The notes under the pieces are model-generated. The model made no database searches, had not been told where the DNA came from, and saw nothing but the letters and a program-made list of their open reading frames with translations. 64,000 nt of DNA, taken from positions 46,296 to 110,295 of the forward strand of contig CAYGTI010000010.1 in the NCBI GenBank assembly GCA_964352785.1, read 5' to 3'. The stretch's first letter is position 1. Every line of letters starts with the position of its first letter. The stretch is from JACOMS01 sp964352785. Lineage in GTDB: Bacteria; Pseudomonadota; Alphaproteobacteria; Caulobacterales; Maricaulaceae. The translations under genes and the position numbers were made by a program. Positions 44,440-51,945 of the stretch are shown here, piece by piece.

Positions 44440-44493
44440 GTATTTTTTACATATATAAGGGGGAGGCGGTGCAATGTCTAGTATTTTTTACAT
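44440..44493 (-). promoter_or_regulatory. Promoter bracketed by 13-bp direct repeats, candidate XRE operator
   Basis: On the minus strand TAGACA (44475-44480) and TATATA (44452-44457) are spaced by 17 bases, a good housekeeping promoter for the membrane-protein/XRE operon. The 13-bp sequence GTATTTTTTACAT occurs twice on the plus strand at 44440-44452 and 44481-44493, 41 bases apart (about four helical turns), one copy touching each promoter box. A TATGTAA/TTACATA dyad (44432-44438, 44447-44453) overlaps the first copy. This is the geometry expected for autorepression. Confidence 0.6.
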
Positions 44494-44610
44494 TACATGC
44501 AAGATCCTGATAGGATATTAGTTCTTCCGCTTTTGCTTTTTTATATTTTCATCGTGCCCGCGAAGATAAAACTTACATACCTTGAGACTAATGAGCGCTG
44601 CGAGGGCTCG

Positions 44611-45723
44611 TTAGGGGCTAGTGCGGAAGCCAAGCGGGGTCTCGAGGCCCTCTGATTGGAAGCATATGGCTTTAAACAATGTCCCCATTTGCTCTGTTGC
44701 CATCAGCCGCTCCATTTGCCGGGCGAGCTTATCGCGGGCCTCGGGCTTGGCACGAGCGAGAGCGACAGCGCGAATTTCCAGTCCCAACCGCGAGAGCAGC
44801 TCTCTCTGGGTCACGACGGATGTCGCGGATAGATTGATGTCATCGGCAAAATGTTTGAGCGCGGCAAAGTCTACACGCGCCGTCAGGTCTGTGTTGCCCG
44901 GGTCGGAAAAAACGCCGACTTTTTCATGCCGCTTAAGTGCTTGAAAGCTATCGCCAAATTCTGTGGCGTCTGGCCCGTAATCAATAAACATGGCGCGTCC
45001 CATATCCTGCGTAAAACGTTCCTTGAGATGATCGAGCAGTGGATGCGCGGCGGCGCAGACCTCGAGTAAATCATCATTGCGGGCCTCTGCTTGGGCGGCG
45101 GGTAATGTTTGTTGCACGGCGGCGCTGATGGGAGAGGGCGAGACAGCGAAGGCCAGGTTTTGCGCATCCTTGTCATAGGTCACGACGCGCTCATGCCAGC
45201 CCGCGCGCCCGGCAAAGCGGTCTTTTTGAATGAACTGACGAATGGGCAAGCAGTCGAGAAATTCATTACCGACGAAGATAGCCGGCCCCGGCGGGACTTG
45301 CGAAATGTCCGCCGCCCAGCTCACCGGGACGCAAGTCTGCGCTAACGTGCGGCCTTGAACGGCCTCTAAAGCGGCGCTGGCCTCAATCAGAACTACTCGC
45401 ACGGCCTTGGCAAAGCCGGGGTCGAGCTGTGCAGCGCGCAGCATATCGCTCATCATAATGCCGCGTCCCGGGCCAAGCTCAACGAACTGCAAGGTTTGCG
45501 GGCGGCCCATATCCTGCCAGCACTGCAGGGCCCAGAGGCCGAGTACTTCGCCGAACATCTGCGAAATTTCGGGCGCCGTGATAAAATCCCCCTCACTGCC
45601 AAGCGGGTCGCGCGTTGGATAATATCCATCGATCGGATCAAGCAAACACAGCGTCATATATTCAGCGACGCTGATCGGGCCTTCGGCCTGAATACGGGTG
45701 ATCAGGCGCGCGCTTAAGCTCAC
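44611..45723 (-). CDS. midA: MidA/NDUFAF7-type SAM-dependent methyltransferase
   Basis: The 370-residue protein matches COG1565: GYYPTRDPLGSEGDFITAP near 33-51, SQMFGEVLGLW, and FVELGPGRGIMMSDML at 80-95 as SAM motif I. The eukaryotic homologue NDUFAF7 symmetrically dimethylates an arginine of complex I subunit NDUFS2; the bacterial role is likely similar. It starts with GTG 45723, 3 bases after the lgt stop. In many alphaproteobacteria a pgeF-like gene follows midA; here none does. Confidence 0.9.
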   Translation of the reverse strand: MSLSARLITRIQAEGPISVAEYMTLCLLDPIDGYYPTRDPLGSEGDFITAPEISQMFGEVLGLWALQCWQDMGRPQTLQFVELGPGRGIMMSDMLRAAQLDPGFAKAVRVVLIEASAALEAVQGRTLAQTCVPVSWAADISQVPPGPAIFVGNEFLDCLPIRQFIQKDRFAGRAGWHERVVTYDKDAQNLAFAVSPSPISAAVQQTLPAAQAEARNDDLLEVCAAAHPLLDHLKERFTQDMGRAMFIDYGPDATEFGDSFQALKRHEKVGVFSDPGNTDLTARVDFAALKHFADDINLSATSVVTQRELLSRLGLEIRAVALARAKPEARDKLARQMERLMATEQMGTLFKAICFQSEGLETPLGFRTSP

Positions 45724-45726
45724 AAC

Positions 45727-46617
45727 TTAGGCGTCCTTTGTCTTAACGGGGTCAGGGATGCGTTTGGGCGCAACAGGCGGGCGGCGGCGCGCCCAGATCA
45801 CAATACACAGACCAATAAGCACCATGGGCAAAGAATAGCTCATACCGCGCGTGAGGGGTCCAAACAGCGGCGCGTCAGGTTCGCGGAAAAACTCGACAAA
45901 AATCCGGAATATCCCATAGAGCAAAAAGAACAGCCCGGCGCAGATACCCGGACGGGTTAAGGCTTTGTGCTTGCGGGCGGCAAACCAGAGAATGAAAAAG
46001 ATCGCAAGGCCTTCAAGCGCAGCTTCGTAAAGCTGGCTCGGGTGGCGGGGCTGCGCCGTGTAATCCGTCCCGAAAATAAACGCCCACGGGACATCTGTAG
46101 GCCGTCCATAAAGCTCTTGGTTGACAAAGTTAGCCAAGCGCACGGCAAAAATACCCAGCGGCGCGCCTATTGCGGCCATATCCGCCCAGCGCCAGAGGCT
46201 AATCTTGTGTTTACGCGTGACATACCAAACGGCCGCGCACACACCGGCAAAGCCGCCGTGAAAGGCCATGCCGCCTTCCCAAACGCGCAGCACGGCCAAC
46301 GGATCGGCGATATATTTGTCCAGATCATAAAGCAGCACAGAGCCAAGCCGCCCGCCGACAATAATACCAAGCATGCAATAAAAGGCAAAATCTTCGAGCA
46401 TCGTTTTGTTCGGAATAATTTCATTGCCGCGCGTGATCCCATCCGGGATCCATACATCTTTGCGGCGCGTGGTGCGCAATGCCCAATAATAAGCGCTAAT
46501 GATGCCGACAATATAAGCTAGCCCATACCATTTAATGCTCAGCGGGCCGGGCAACGGGATAGCGGTATCGCTGATCCAGCTAGGGAAAGTAATGGCGTCG
46601 ATAAGCAATGTCAGCAT
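45727..46617 (-). CDS. lgt: Prolipoprotein diacylglyceryl transferase
   Basis: The 296-residue membrane enzyme has seven helices and the Lgt signatures: WGGRLGSVLLYD-type GRLGSVLLYD region, GGMAFHGGFAG with the essential His, RLANFVNQELYG and HPSQLYEAALEG. It transfers diacylglycerol from phosphatidylglycerol to the lipobox cysteine of prolipoproteins. Several lipoproteins in this window are substrates in principle. It is in an operon with midA. Confidence 0.96.
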   Translation of the reverse strand: MLTLLIDAITFPSWISDTAIPLPGPLSIKWYGLAYIVGIISAYYWALRTTRRKDVWIPDGITRGNEIIPNKTMLEDFAFYCMLGIIVGGRLGSVLLYDLDKYIADPLAVLRVWEGGMAFHGGFAGVCAAVWYVTRKHKISLWRWADMAAIGAPLGIFAVRLANFVNQELYGRPTDVPWAFIFGTDYTAQPRHPSQLYEAALEGLAIFFILWFAARKHKALTRPGICAGLFFLLYGIFRIFVEFFREPDAPLFGPLTRGMSYSLPMVLIGLCIVIWARRRPPVAPKRIPDPVKTKDA

Positions 46618-46720
46618 GGCGCGTCAATTCGTTTCAAGGGTGGTACTGGAAAATGTGTTATAGCGGCCCTACATATAAAGAAAGTCAAAATTGACACCAG
46701 AAATCTTGAAAGCGGACCCT

Positions 46721-46975
46721 ATGCAAACGAAATCTAAACCCCTTGACGATCTTACAAACCTGATGACCAACGCTGTCGGCGCGGTGAAAGGCGTTGGCGA
46801 CGAGGTCAAAGCTATGGGCCGCGCGCAGGCCGAGCGGTTGATCTCCGATATGGATTTGGTTAGCCGTGATGAATTTGAAATTCTAAAAGAGATGCTGTTG
46901 GCGTCTAAGGCTGAAACTGAGGCGCTTAAGAAAAAAGTCTCCGCGCTTGAACGGCAGGCCAAAGCGGCAAAGTAG
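46721..46975 (+). CDS. ubiK: UbiK-type accessory factor (BMFP domain)
   Basis: The 84-residue protein has an N-terminal amphipathic helix (DDLTNLMTNAVGAVKGVGDEV) and a C-terminal coiled coil from VSRDEFEILKEMLLASKAE to the end, the BMFP/YqiC layout. UbiK helps ubiquinone synthesis in aerobic proteobacteria as a trimeric lipid-associated factor. ATG 46721 is chosen over TTG 46691. It is divergent from lgt and precedes ybjN and proC. Confidence 0.88.
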   Translation: MQTKSKPLDDLTNLMTNAVGAVKGVGDEVKAMGRAQAERLISDMDLVSRDEFEILKEMLLASKAETEALKKKVSALERQAKAAK

Positions 46976-46977
46976 AG

Positions 46978-46992
46978 TTAACCGCGCTTTAA
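46978..46992. promoter_or_regulatory. CtrA-type box (TTAA-N7-TTAA)
   Basis: TTAA at 46978-46981 and 46989-46992 are separated by exactly 7 bases, the consensus of the alphaproteobacterial cell-cycle regulator CtrA. It lies directly after ubiK and about 110 bases upstream of ybjN. About one such match is expected by chance in a window this long, so it is weak evidence alone. Confidence 0.3.
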
Positions 46993-47008
46993 CGCTTTTT
47001 TAAACTAA

Positions 47009-47041
47009 ATATAGTTATCAACAGAGTTTAGATAACTATAT
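47009..47041. repeat. Perfect 11-bp inverted repeat upstream of ybjN
   Basis: ATATAGTTATC (47009-47019) and GATAACTATAT (47031-47041) are exact reverse complements with an 11-base spacer, so half-site centres are 22 bases apart, two helical turns. It lies between ubiK and ybjN. It could be a regulator site or an RNA hairpin; there is no T-run, so it is not a typical terminator. Confidence 0.55.
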
Positions 47042-47101
47042 CTTGTGTTTTTTGCTTAAACTCATACGGTTCTATTAATAAGAATGGTATTGGGGGCAAA
47101 A

Positions 47102-47635
47102 ATGAACCTCGCTGATGAGCAAATTATACGTCCCGCGAGGGGCCTCAAAAGTGTCCTTGCGGCACGAGACAATCCACTCGCCGTTTTTGAACGGCTCTGT
47201 ATTGCTGAACATTATGATTATGAACGTGTCCGGGAGGACGAGCTTCATGTCTCTTTACCTGGGCTTTGGTGTAATCATGATGTCTCTGTGACATGGGATT
47301 CGCAGACCGAGCAGGTTCAATTCTTTTTGATATTTGATGGCCGCACTCCCGGCGGGCGCTCTGATGATTTATGCCGTCTTATGTCATTGATTAATGAGCG
47401 TTTGACGGTTGGGCATTTCGATTATTGGGAAAAAACGGGCGCATTGGTTTACCGTAACGCTCATTCTCTACGCGGCGGCGCGCGCCTGAAAACCGAGCAG
47501 GCGCAGGATTTGATTGCTCTGGCGCTTGATGCCGCAGAGCGCGGCTATCCGGCTTGCCAATATGTAGTTTGGGCCGGCAAGTCTCCCGAAGATGCCCTAA
47601 CATCGGCTTTGGTCGATTTGGCAGCGCATCCTTAA
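47102..47635 (+). CDS. YbjN domain-containing protein
   Basis: The 177-residue protein has the YbjN/TY3-like fold (secretion-chaperone-like) with NPLAVFERLCIAEHYDYERV near the N-terminus and SLINERLTVGHFDYWEKTGALVYRNA in two pieces. YbjN in enterobacteria affects stress and motility; alphaproteobacterial members sit next to proC as here. ATG 47102 is selected because GGGGGC is in place upstream, over ATG 47084. Confidence 0.85.
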   Translation: MNLADEQIIRPARGLKSVLAARDNPLAVFERLCIAEHYDYERVREDELHVSLPGLWCNHDVSVTWDSQTEQVQFFLIFDGRTPGGRSDDLCRLMSLINERLTVGHFDYWEKTGALVYRNAHSLRGGARLKTEQAQDLIALALDAAERGYPACQYVVWAGKSPEDALTSALVDLAAHP

Positions 47636-47637
47636 TC

Positions 47638-48474
47638 ATGGCCGGAGCGAAAACTTCCGCGCGTACACATCTCGTTGTCGGCGCTGGCCGCATGGGCGGC
47701 GCGCTCATGTCCGGCTGGGTTGGCGGGCGGCGTAAGAGCTTAGCACCAGAGCAGCTCGTGATCCTTGATCCATGTCCCGGAGTTGCGGCTCAGCAAATCA
47801 TAGAACAGGGCGCGCTGCATTTGGACGCTCCGAAACGTAAACTGGCCTCGGTTAAATGTGTGCTATTGGCGGTTAAGCCGCAAATGTTTGACACGCTTGG
47901 CCGGGATATTGCGGGAGTGGTTCCTGATAAGGCTCTTGTGATATCGATTATGGCAGGAACAAGCCTTGCCGCACTCAGGACGGTTTTTCCTACACAAGCT
48001 CTGATCCGCGCCATGCCAAATACACCGTCCGCTATAGGCGCAGGCATAACCGCATTTACGTGTGAGCCCAGTGTGTCTGATGCGCAAAAAGAGATGGCAC
48101 GCAACCTGCTTTTGGCCGGAGGTAAAGTACATGAGGTCGAGACAGAAAACCTGATTGACGTCGTCACAGCCGTGTCAGGATCCGGCCCGGCTTATGTTTT
48201 TCATATGGCTGAGGCCTTGGAGGCAGCCGCAATGGCCATAGGTCTTCCGCCGGAACTTGCCCCTGACTTTGCCAGGCAAACAATCATTGGTGCGGGGGAA
48301 CTACTCAAGAAGGATAAGGCGAGCGCTACAGAGCTACGCCAAGCGGTCACCTCGCCTAATGGGACAACACAGGCCGCGCTGGATGTGTTGATGAGCGCCC
48401 AAGGCTTGCCTCCACTGATGCGCGAAACGGTGGCAGCAGCGCTCAAACGGGCCAAGGAATTGGGCCAAACTTAA
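47638..48474 (+). CDS. proC: Pyrroline-5-carboxylate reductase
   Basis: The 278-residue enzyme has the dinucleotide motif VVGAGRMGGALM at about 13-24, LLAVKPQMFD, SIMAGTSLAALR, IRAMPNTPSAIGAG, and the C-terminal VTSPNGTTQAALDVL typical of ProC. It reduces pyrroline-5-carboxylate to proline. ATG 47638 begins 2 bases after the ybjN stop, suggesting coupling. Confidence 0.95.
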   Translation: MAGAKTSARTHLVVGAGRMGGALMSGWVGGRRKSLAPEQLVILDPCPGVAAQQIIEQGALHLDAPKRKLASVKCVLLAVKPQMFDTLGRDIAGVVPDKALVISIMAGTSLAALRTVFPTQALIRAMPNTPSAIGAGITAFTCEPSVSDAQKEMARNLLLAGGKVHEVETENLIDVVTAVSGSGPAYVFHMAEALEAAAMAIGLPPELAPDFARQTIIGAGELLKKDKASATELRQAVTSPNGTTQAALDVLMSAQGLPPLMRETVAAALKRAKELGQT

Positions 48475-48554
48475 TTTTATGCTCATATGTGCGCGTCGGC
48501 GCTTGGTATTTACACATCCCTATGACATCAAGGCTTGATATTTTGGAGGATAGA

Positions 48555-49082
48555 ATGCCCATCACACGGTTTTTAATATCAGGCGCTTTAGGCCTCACGC
48601 TCGCGGGCTGTATGGCCATGAGCGCGGCGCACAGCGAAGAGGGCGCGCATGCCGCCCACGCGGAACCTACGCCTTATGACGCAGCGGCCAATGCCCGCGT
48701 AGATGTGAACCGCGCTTTAGCGGCGTCCAAAGCTGATGGAAAAATGACGCTTGTCGCAATGGGCGCGAATTGGTGCCATGATAGCCGAGGTCTCGCCGCT
48801 CAATTTGAAAAAGAACGTTTCCAAACCCTGCTACGCGAAAATTATAGACTTGTTTTTGTAGACGTCGGTCAGAAAAACCGAAATATCGACATCGCTAATG
48901 ATTTTGGCGTGCAAAATATTGTAGGCACCCCAACAGTGTTTGTGGTCAGCGCTGAAGGGGTTGTACTAAACCTTGAAACCGCCCCAACATGGCGAAATGC
49001 AGCAAGCCGCACTGAAGATGTAATTTATACCTATTTTGAGAAATTTACGCAAAAAACAGATGCTTCTAAAAAAGAAAACTGA
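48555..49082 (+). CDS. Thioredoxin-fold lipoprotein with single active-site Cys
   Basis: The 175-residue precursor has a signal peptide with lipobox LAGC (Cys19), a His/Ala-rich linker (30-40), and a thioredoxin-like domain with GANWCHDSRG at 70-79. The active site has Cys74 but Ser77 in place of the second Cys, so it cannot act as a classical dithiol reductase. NIVGTPTVFVV supplies the cis-Pro. GGAGGA is its ribosome site. It may be a periplasmic monothiol or an oxidoreductase-like scaffold. Confidence 0.85.
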   Translation: MPITRFLISGALGLTLAGCMAMSAAHSEEGAHAAHAEPTPYDAAANARVDVNRALAASKADGKMTLVAMGANWCHDSRGLAAQFEKERFQTLLRENYRLVFVDVGQKNRNIDIANDFGVQNIVGTPTVFVVSAEGVVLNLETAPTWRNAASRTEDVIYTYFEKFTQKTDASKKEN

Positions 49083-49093
49083 AAAACCCATCC

Positions 49094-49166
49094 TGTTTCA
49101 TTATGGGCCATAATGAAACACTTTATCGCCATTAATAATATGATGTCTCAAAATGGGACGTCATAT
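49094..49166 (+). promoter_or_regulatory. Pair of related palindromes, candidate enhancer sites for a sigma-54 activator
   Basis: The first is a 13-bp arm perfect palindrome (TGTTTCATTATGG 49094-49106, one central base, CCATAATGAAACA 49108-49120). The second has arms ATATGATGTC (49138-49147) and GACGTCATAT (49157-49166). Both contain a TGTyTCAwwATGGGmC core starting at 49094 and 49144, exactly 50 bases apart. They lie about 95-165 bases upstream of the predicted sigma-54 start, the normal range for bacterial enhancer-binding proteins. The first could also be the terminator hairpin of the upstream gene, though it has no T-run. Confidence 0.5.
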
Positions 49167-49232
49167 GGTTCGAATTGGAACAGTTGCGTAAACTAATGGT
49201 TAATTTTACGCCCCAAATAAGGGAATTCAAAG

Positions 49233-49248
49233 TTGGCACGGCACTTGC
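49233..49248 (+). promoter_or_regulatory. Sigma-54 (RpoN) promoter
   Basis: TTGGCACG-GCAC-TTGC fits the -24/-12 consensus TGGCAC-N5-TTGC: the GG at 49235-49236 and GC at 49247-49248 are 10 bases apart as required. The predicted start is near 49260. No annotated protein gene lies downstream before the intrinsic terminator at 49344-49370. Confidence 0.75.
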
Positions 49249-49259
49249 AAGGAGAGTCA

Positions 49260-49370
49260 CGAATGGGACATGTCTTTTGCCTCTTTCATCCTGCTCGCGC
49301 TTCTATGTCGCGCACGCGCAGGACAACAATCACCTAACTCTTACCCTCGCTTCGGCGAGGGTTTTTTTTT
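49260..49370 (+). ncRNA. Candidate sigma-54-dependent small RNA
   Basis: From the predicted start near 49260 to the end of the terminator T-run is about 111 nt. The first 30 nt are C/U-rich and unpaired-looking (GCCUCUUUCAUCC region, 49279-49291), able to pair with ribosome-binding sites. A hairpin follows with UCCUGC/GCAGGA (49289-49294, 49318-49323) and inner GCGC/GCGC (49297-49300, 49310-49313). Then comes a terminator with a C(UUCG)G loop. The layout of a sigma-54 promoter with distant palindromes driving a short terminated RNA is known for GlmY in enterobacteria; no homology is implied. A 24-codon frame (ATG 49263) exists but its ribosome site lies before the predicted start. Confidence 0.6.
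49344..49370 (+). terminator. Intrinsic terminator of the candidate small RNA
   Basis: CCCTCGC (49344-49350), loop TTCG (49351-49354), GCGAGGG (49355-49361), then nine T (49362-49370). This is a canonical plus-strand Rho-independent terminator with an extra-stable tetraloop. Confidence 0.9.
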
Positions 49371-49381
49371 ATGCGAAATAG

Positions 49382-49406
49382 TGAGCGGTCAAGAATTGGC
49401 CGCTCA
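49382..49406. repeat. Hairpin between the small RNA and aqpZ
   Basis: TGAGCGGTCAA (49382-49392) and TTGGCCGCTCA (49396-49406) form an 11-bp stem with a GAA loop, with one G-U pair when read on the plus strand. It may end aqpZ transcription on the minus strand, but no T-run follows on that side. Confidence 0.45.
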
Positions 49407-49428
49407 GTTATTTATGAAAATTCGATGG

Positions 49429-50103
49429 CTATGAATTATCTTCTAGCAATCCGGTTTTAAAAACTATTCCGGCGAGACCCGCGCCAATAAGCGGAGCGAC
49501 AAGGAATAGCCATAACTGGCTCATATCGGTGAATAGAGCAGGACCGAAGCTGCGGGCCGGGTTAACAGACACGCCTGTCACCTGAATGCCAACAAGGTGA
49601 ATAACCCACAAGGTTAAACCAATCGCCAAGCCTGCCATCGCAGCCGGAGCTTTTTCGTGCGTAGCGCCTAAGATGACGACGACAAAGAGGAAGGTGGCGA
49701 CAATTTCGAATATTAGCGCAGATTGCATAGAGTATTCACCCAGATACCCGGCGCCCCATCCATTTTGTCCCAAGCCATTAACGGCTACGTCAAAGCCTGC
49801 CTTGCCGCTGGCGATCATATAGAGAATTGCTGCGCCGACGACAGCGCCTAACATTTGAGCGATCCAATATTTGACCATGTCGCCTGCGCCCATCCGCCCG
49901 GACACAAAGGCACCGAATGAAACAGCCGGGTTGACATGGCAACCTGATATTGGCCCGATGCCGTAGGCCATGGCTACGATGGCGAGGCCGAAAGCCGCCG
50001 CAATGCCGGCTTGACCGATTTCTGCGCCGCCCAAAACGGCCGCCCCGCAGCCAAACAGTACAAGTGTACCTGTGCCGATAAATTCGGCGATAAGTTTTTT
50101 CAT
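49429..50103 (-). CDS. aqpZ: Aquaporin Z
   Basis: The 224-residue channel has six helices and two NPA motifs (HVNPAVSFG with Asn58; SVNPARSFGPAL with Asn181). A small His/Arg-type selectivity region fits a water channel rather than a glycerol facilitator. ATG 50103 is chosen, with GGGGAA upstream. It is separated from the small RNA locus by a hairpin. Confidence 0.95.
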   Translation of the reverse strand: MKKLIAEFIGTGTLVLFGCGAAVLGGAEIGQAGIAAAFGLAIVAMAYGIGPISGCHVNPAVSFGAFVSGRMGAGDMVKYWIAQMLGAVVGAAILYMIASGKAGFDVAVNGLGQNGWGAGYLGEYSMQSALIFEIVATFLFVVVILGATHEKAPAAMAGLAIGLTLWVIHLVGIQVTGVSVNPARSFGPALFTDMSQLWLFLVAPLIGAGLAGIVFKTGLLEDNS

Positions 50104-50239
50104 TTTGATTCCCCATTTCATGATGCGCTTTGTTAACGCAATTAAGCCCCGTGTCGCTATCATGAAATTACGAGGTTGAATACATCCTGAATATGCCTAA
50201 ATTCTCCGGTGAAGACAAAAACGGAGTATTCAAAAGGGC

Positions 50240-51454
50240 TTAACGCGCGGCCTCGGTTTCAACGGCTTCCATGACGCGGAGTAGATTTCCGCTCCAGATT
50301 TTTCCAATGTCTTCAGTGGTGTAGCCTCGGCGGATTAATTCAGCTGTAACGTTCCCGGTCTCAGAGGCGTCTTGCCATCCGGTAATGCCGCCCCCGCCAT
50401 CAAAGTCTGAAGCGATACCAACATGATCGATCCCGGCAATTTTGACGGCGTGATCAATATGATCAACAAAGTCGGCGACGTTAGCACGCGGCTCGATATC
50501 CCAAATTTTATCCATCTCAGCGTCATATTTTGCGGACATGTCGGCGTTCATAGCATTCCTAGCTTCGCGGGTTTCAAGCCCCATATCGCGGCGCACTTTG
50601 GCCTGATAGTCCTCTTGGGCTTGCGTGTAGGGTTTCACATACACATCAAGAGCCACCATTTGCGCAACTCCGCCTACATCACGTAGTTTTCTAAGTTGCT
50701 CGTCATCCAGATTGCGGGCGCTATCTGCGACGGCTTTAGCTCCGGAATGGGAGGCGATGATAGGCGCGCGGGACAGGTCTGCTGCCTGCATCATTGTCGC
50801 TTTTCCCGCATGAGAGACATCGACCATGATTCCGGCTTCATTCAGGGATATGACAAGCGAGCGGCCAAGGTCAGATAAGCCGTTATAACGCGGCCCGTCA
50901 TCCCGCTCAGGATGCGGATTGGAGCTATCACCAAATTGATTATGCCCGAAATGAGTGATCCCCATATACCGTACTCCGCGCTCGGCCCAGCGCGGAACCT
51001 CATCAACAGTCGGGCCCAAAGGGAAGGCGTTTTCCATGCCGACAAGCACGGCTTGTTTACCAGCGCCCACGATGCGCCGAACATCACTCGCCGTAACAGC
51101 AAGCTCTACGCGGTCGTAATAACGTTTATTGAGTGCCTGTATGGCGGACATGCGGGTTTCTGCAATCTTTGCGGCTACGGCGTAGCCATCCGAGGTAAGC
51201 GTGCTCTGCGGCGTGTAGACAATGAAAAAAGCCGCATCGAGCTCTCCGGCGCGTAATTTTCCAAGATCAACCTGCAAATCTGTATCTATGCCCGGATCAA
51301 TACCAGTCATATAATCAAGAGGTATGTCCACATGTGTATCAAGTGTCAGCATTTGTGTGTGGAGCGCAGAACTGTCTCTAATAGGATCGGCGGCGGGCAG
51401 AGACGCGCAGGCGCACAATGAAGAGGTAAGCATCGTAAAAATAAGCTTTTGCAT
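50240..51454 (-). CDS. Membrane dipeptidase (M19) family lipoprotein
   Basis: The 404-residue precursor has a lipobox-like end LCAC (about 13-16) after a short signal peptide, and the M19 metallopeptidase motifs: LDTHVDIPLD with His41 and Asp43, GMENAFPLG, HFGHNQFGDSS, ISHSGAKAV and ASDFDGGGG. It hydrolyses dipeptides with two zinc ions, here in the periplasm. ATG 51454 with AAAGGGTG is preferred over GTG 51460. Confidence 0.92.
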   Translation of the reverse strand: MQKLIFTMLTSSLCACASLPAADPIRDSSALHTQMLTLDTHVDIPLDYMTGIDPGIDTDLQVDLGKLRAGELDAAFFIVYTPQSTLTSDGYAVAAKIAETRMSAIQALNKRYYDRVELAVTASDVRRIVGAGKQAVLVGMENAFPLGPTVDEVPRWAERGVRYMGITHFGHNQFGDSSNPHPERDDGPRYNGLSDLGRSLVISLNEAGIMVDVSHAGKATMMQAADLSRAPIIASHSGAKAVADSARNLDDEQLRKLRDVGGVAQMVALDVYVKPYTQAQEDYQAKVRRDMGLETREARNAMNADMSAKYDAEMDKIWDIEPRANVADFVDHIDHAVKIAGIDHVGIASDFDGGGGITGWQDASETGNVTAELIRRGYTTEDIGKIWSGNLLRVMEAVETEAAR

Positions 51455-51472
51455 AATCACACCCTTTTGGAG

Positions 51473-51904
51473 CTAGAGGCAACGTGTGAACGTTGTGCCA
51501 TTTATGTCGTGGACACCAGCGCAAATATAGTTTTCTTTTCGGTGAAGTTGGTTTTTATCCAAAAAAATCATATCAAACGCATGGCAATGCTCTGCCTCAT
51601 CCGAGGTTAAATTCGTGATATCCCAAAATTCAAATTTTAAACGTCCAGATGTGTCTGATCTGTTGAGTTTAAGACGGGGCTGATTACCCAGCGGGCAATA
51701 ATGGGCGGCGATCAGCTCACTGCCATCAAGATGAAAGACTGTCGGCGCGGTCATGCCATTATGAAATGTCCAGTCCTCTACCAATGCTGTATCGTTGGCC
51801 GTCAGATAGTACCGGATACGGACGGGTTCACCGTCTTGATTGATTCCGCGCCAGTCCCCGATCAAGGTTTGTAACTGCTCAAAAACTGTTTTTGCGTCAA
51901 GCAT
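51473..51904 (-). CDS. Hypothetical calycin-like protein
   Basis: I do not recognise this 143-residue protein with certainty. FEQLQTLIGDWRG near the N-terminus followed by alternating beta-strand segments (VRIRYYLTA, ALVEDWTFHNG, VFHLDGSELIAAHY, RLKFEFWDITNL) suggests a lipocalin-like barrel. No signal peptide is seen if ATG 51904 is used; a longer frame to 51949 exists. It lies between the rpoC terminator and the dipeptidase gene, 18 bases from the latter. Confidence 0.65.
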   Translation of the reverse strand: MLDAKTVFEQLQTLIGDWRGINQDGEPVRIRYYLTANDTALVEDWTFHNGMTAPTVFHLDGSELIAAHYCPLGNQPRLKLNRSDTSGRLKFEFWDITNLTSDEAEHCHAFDMIFLDKNQLHRKENYICAGVHDINGTTFTRCL

Positions 51905-51945
51905 AGCGAACTGTAGGCGCAATAACCGCCTATGCCAAGTTGCAG

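Noticed and set aside
44580..44610. Terminator after midA
   Set aside because: A 9-bp imperfect stem exists, but it has a C-A mismatch on the midA strand and no T-run.
49260..49370. Homology of the small RNA to enterobacterial GlmY
   Set aside because: Only the layout is similar (sigma-54 promoter, distant sites, short RNA). No sequence match can be claimed and the activator site TGTC-N10-GACA is not met exactly.
49175..49381. 68-codon open frame across the small RNA locus
   Set aside because: It runs through the sigma-54 promoter and the terminator, lacks a ribosome site and has no recognisable sequence.
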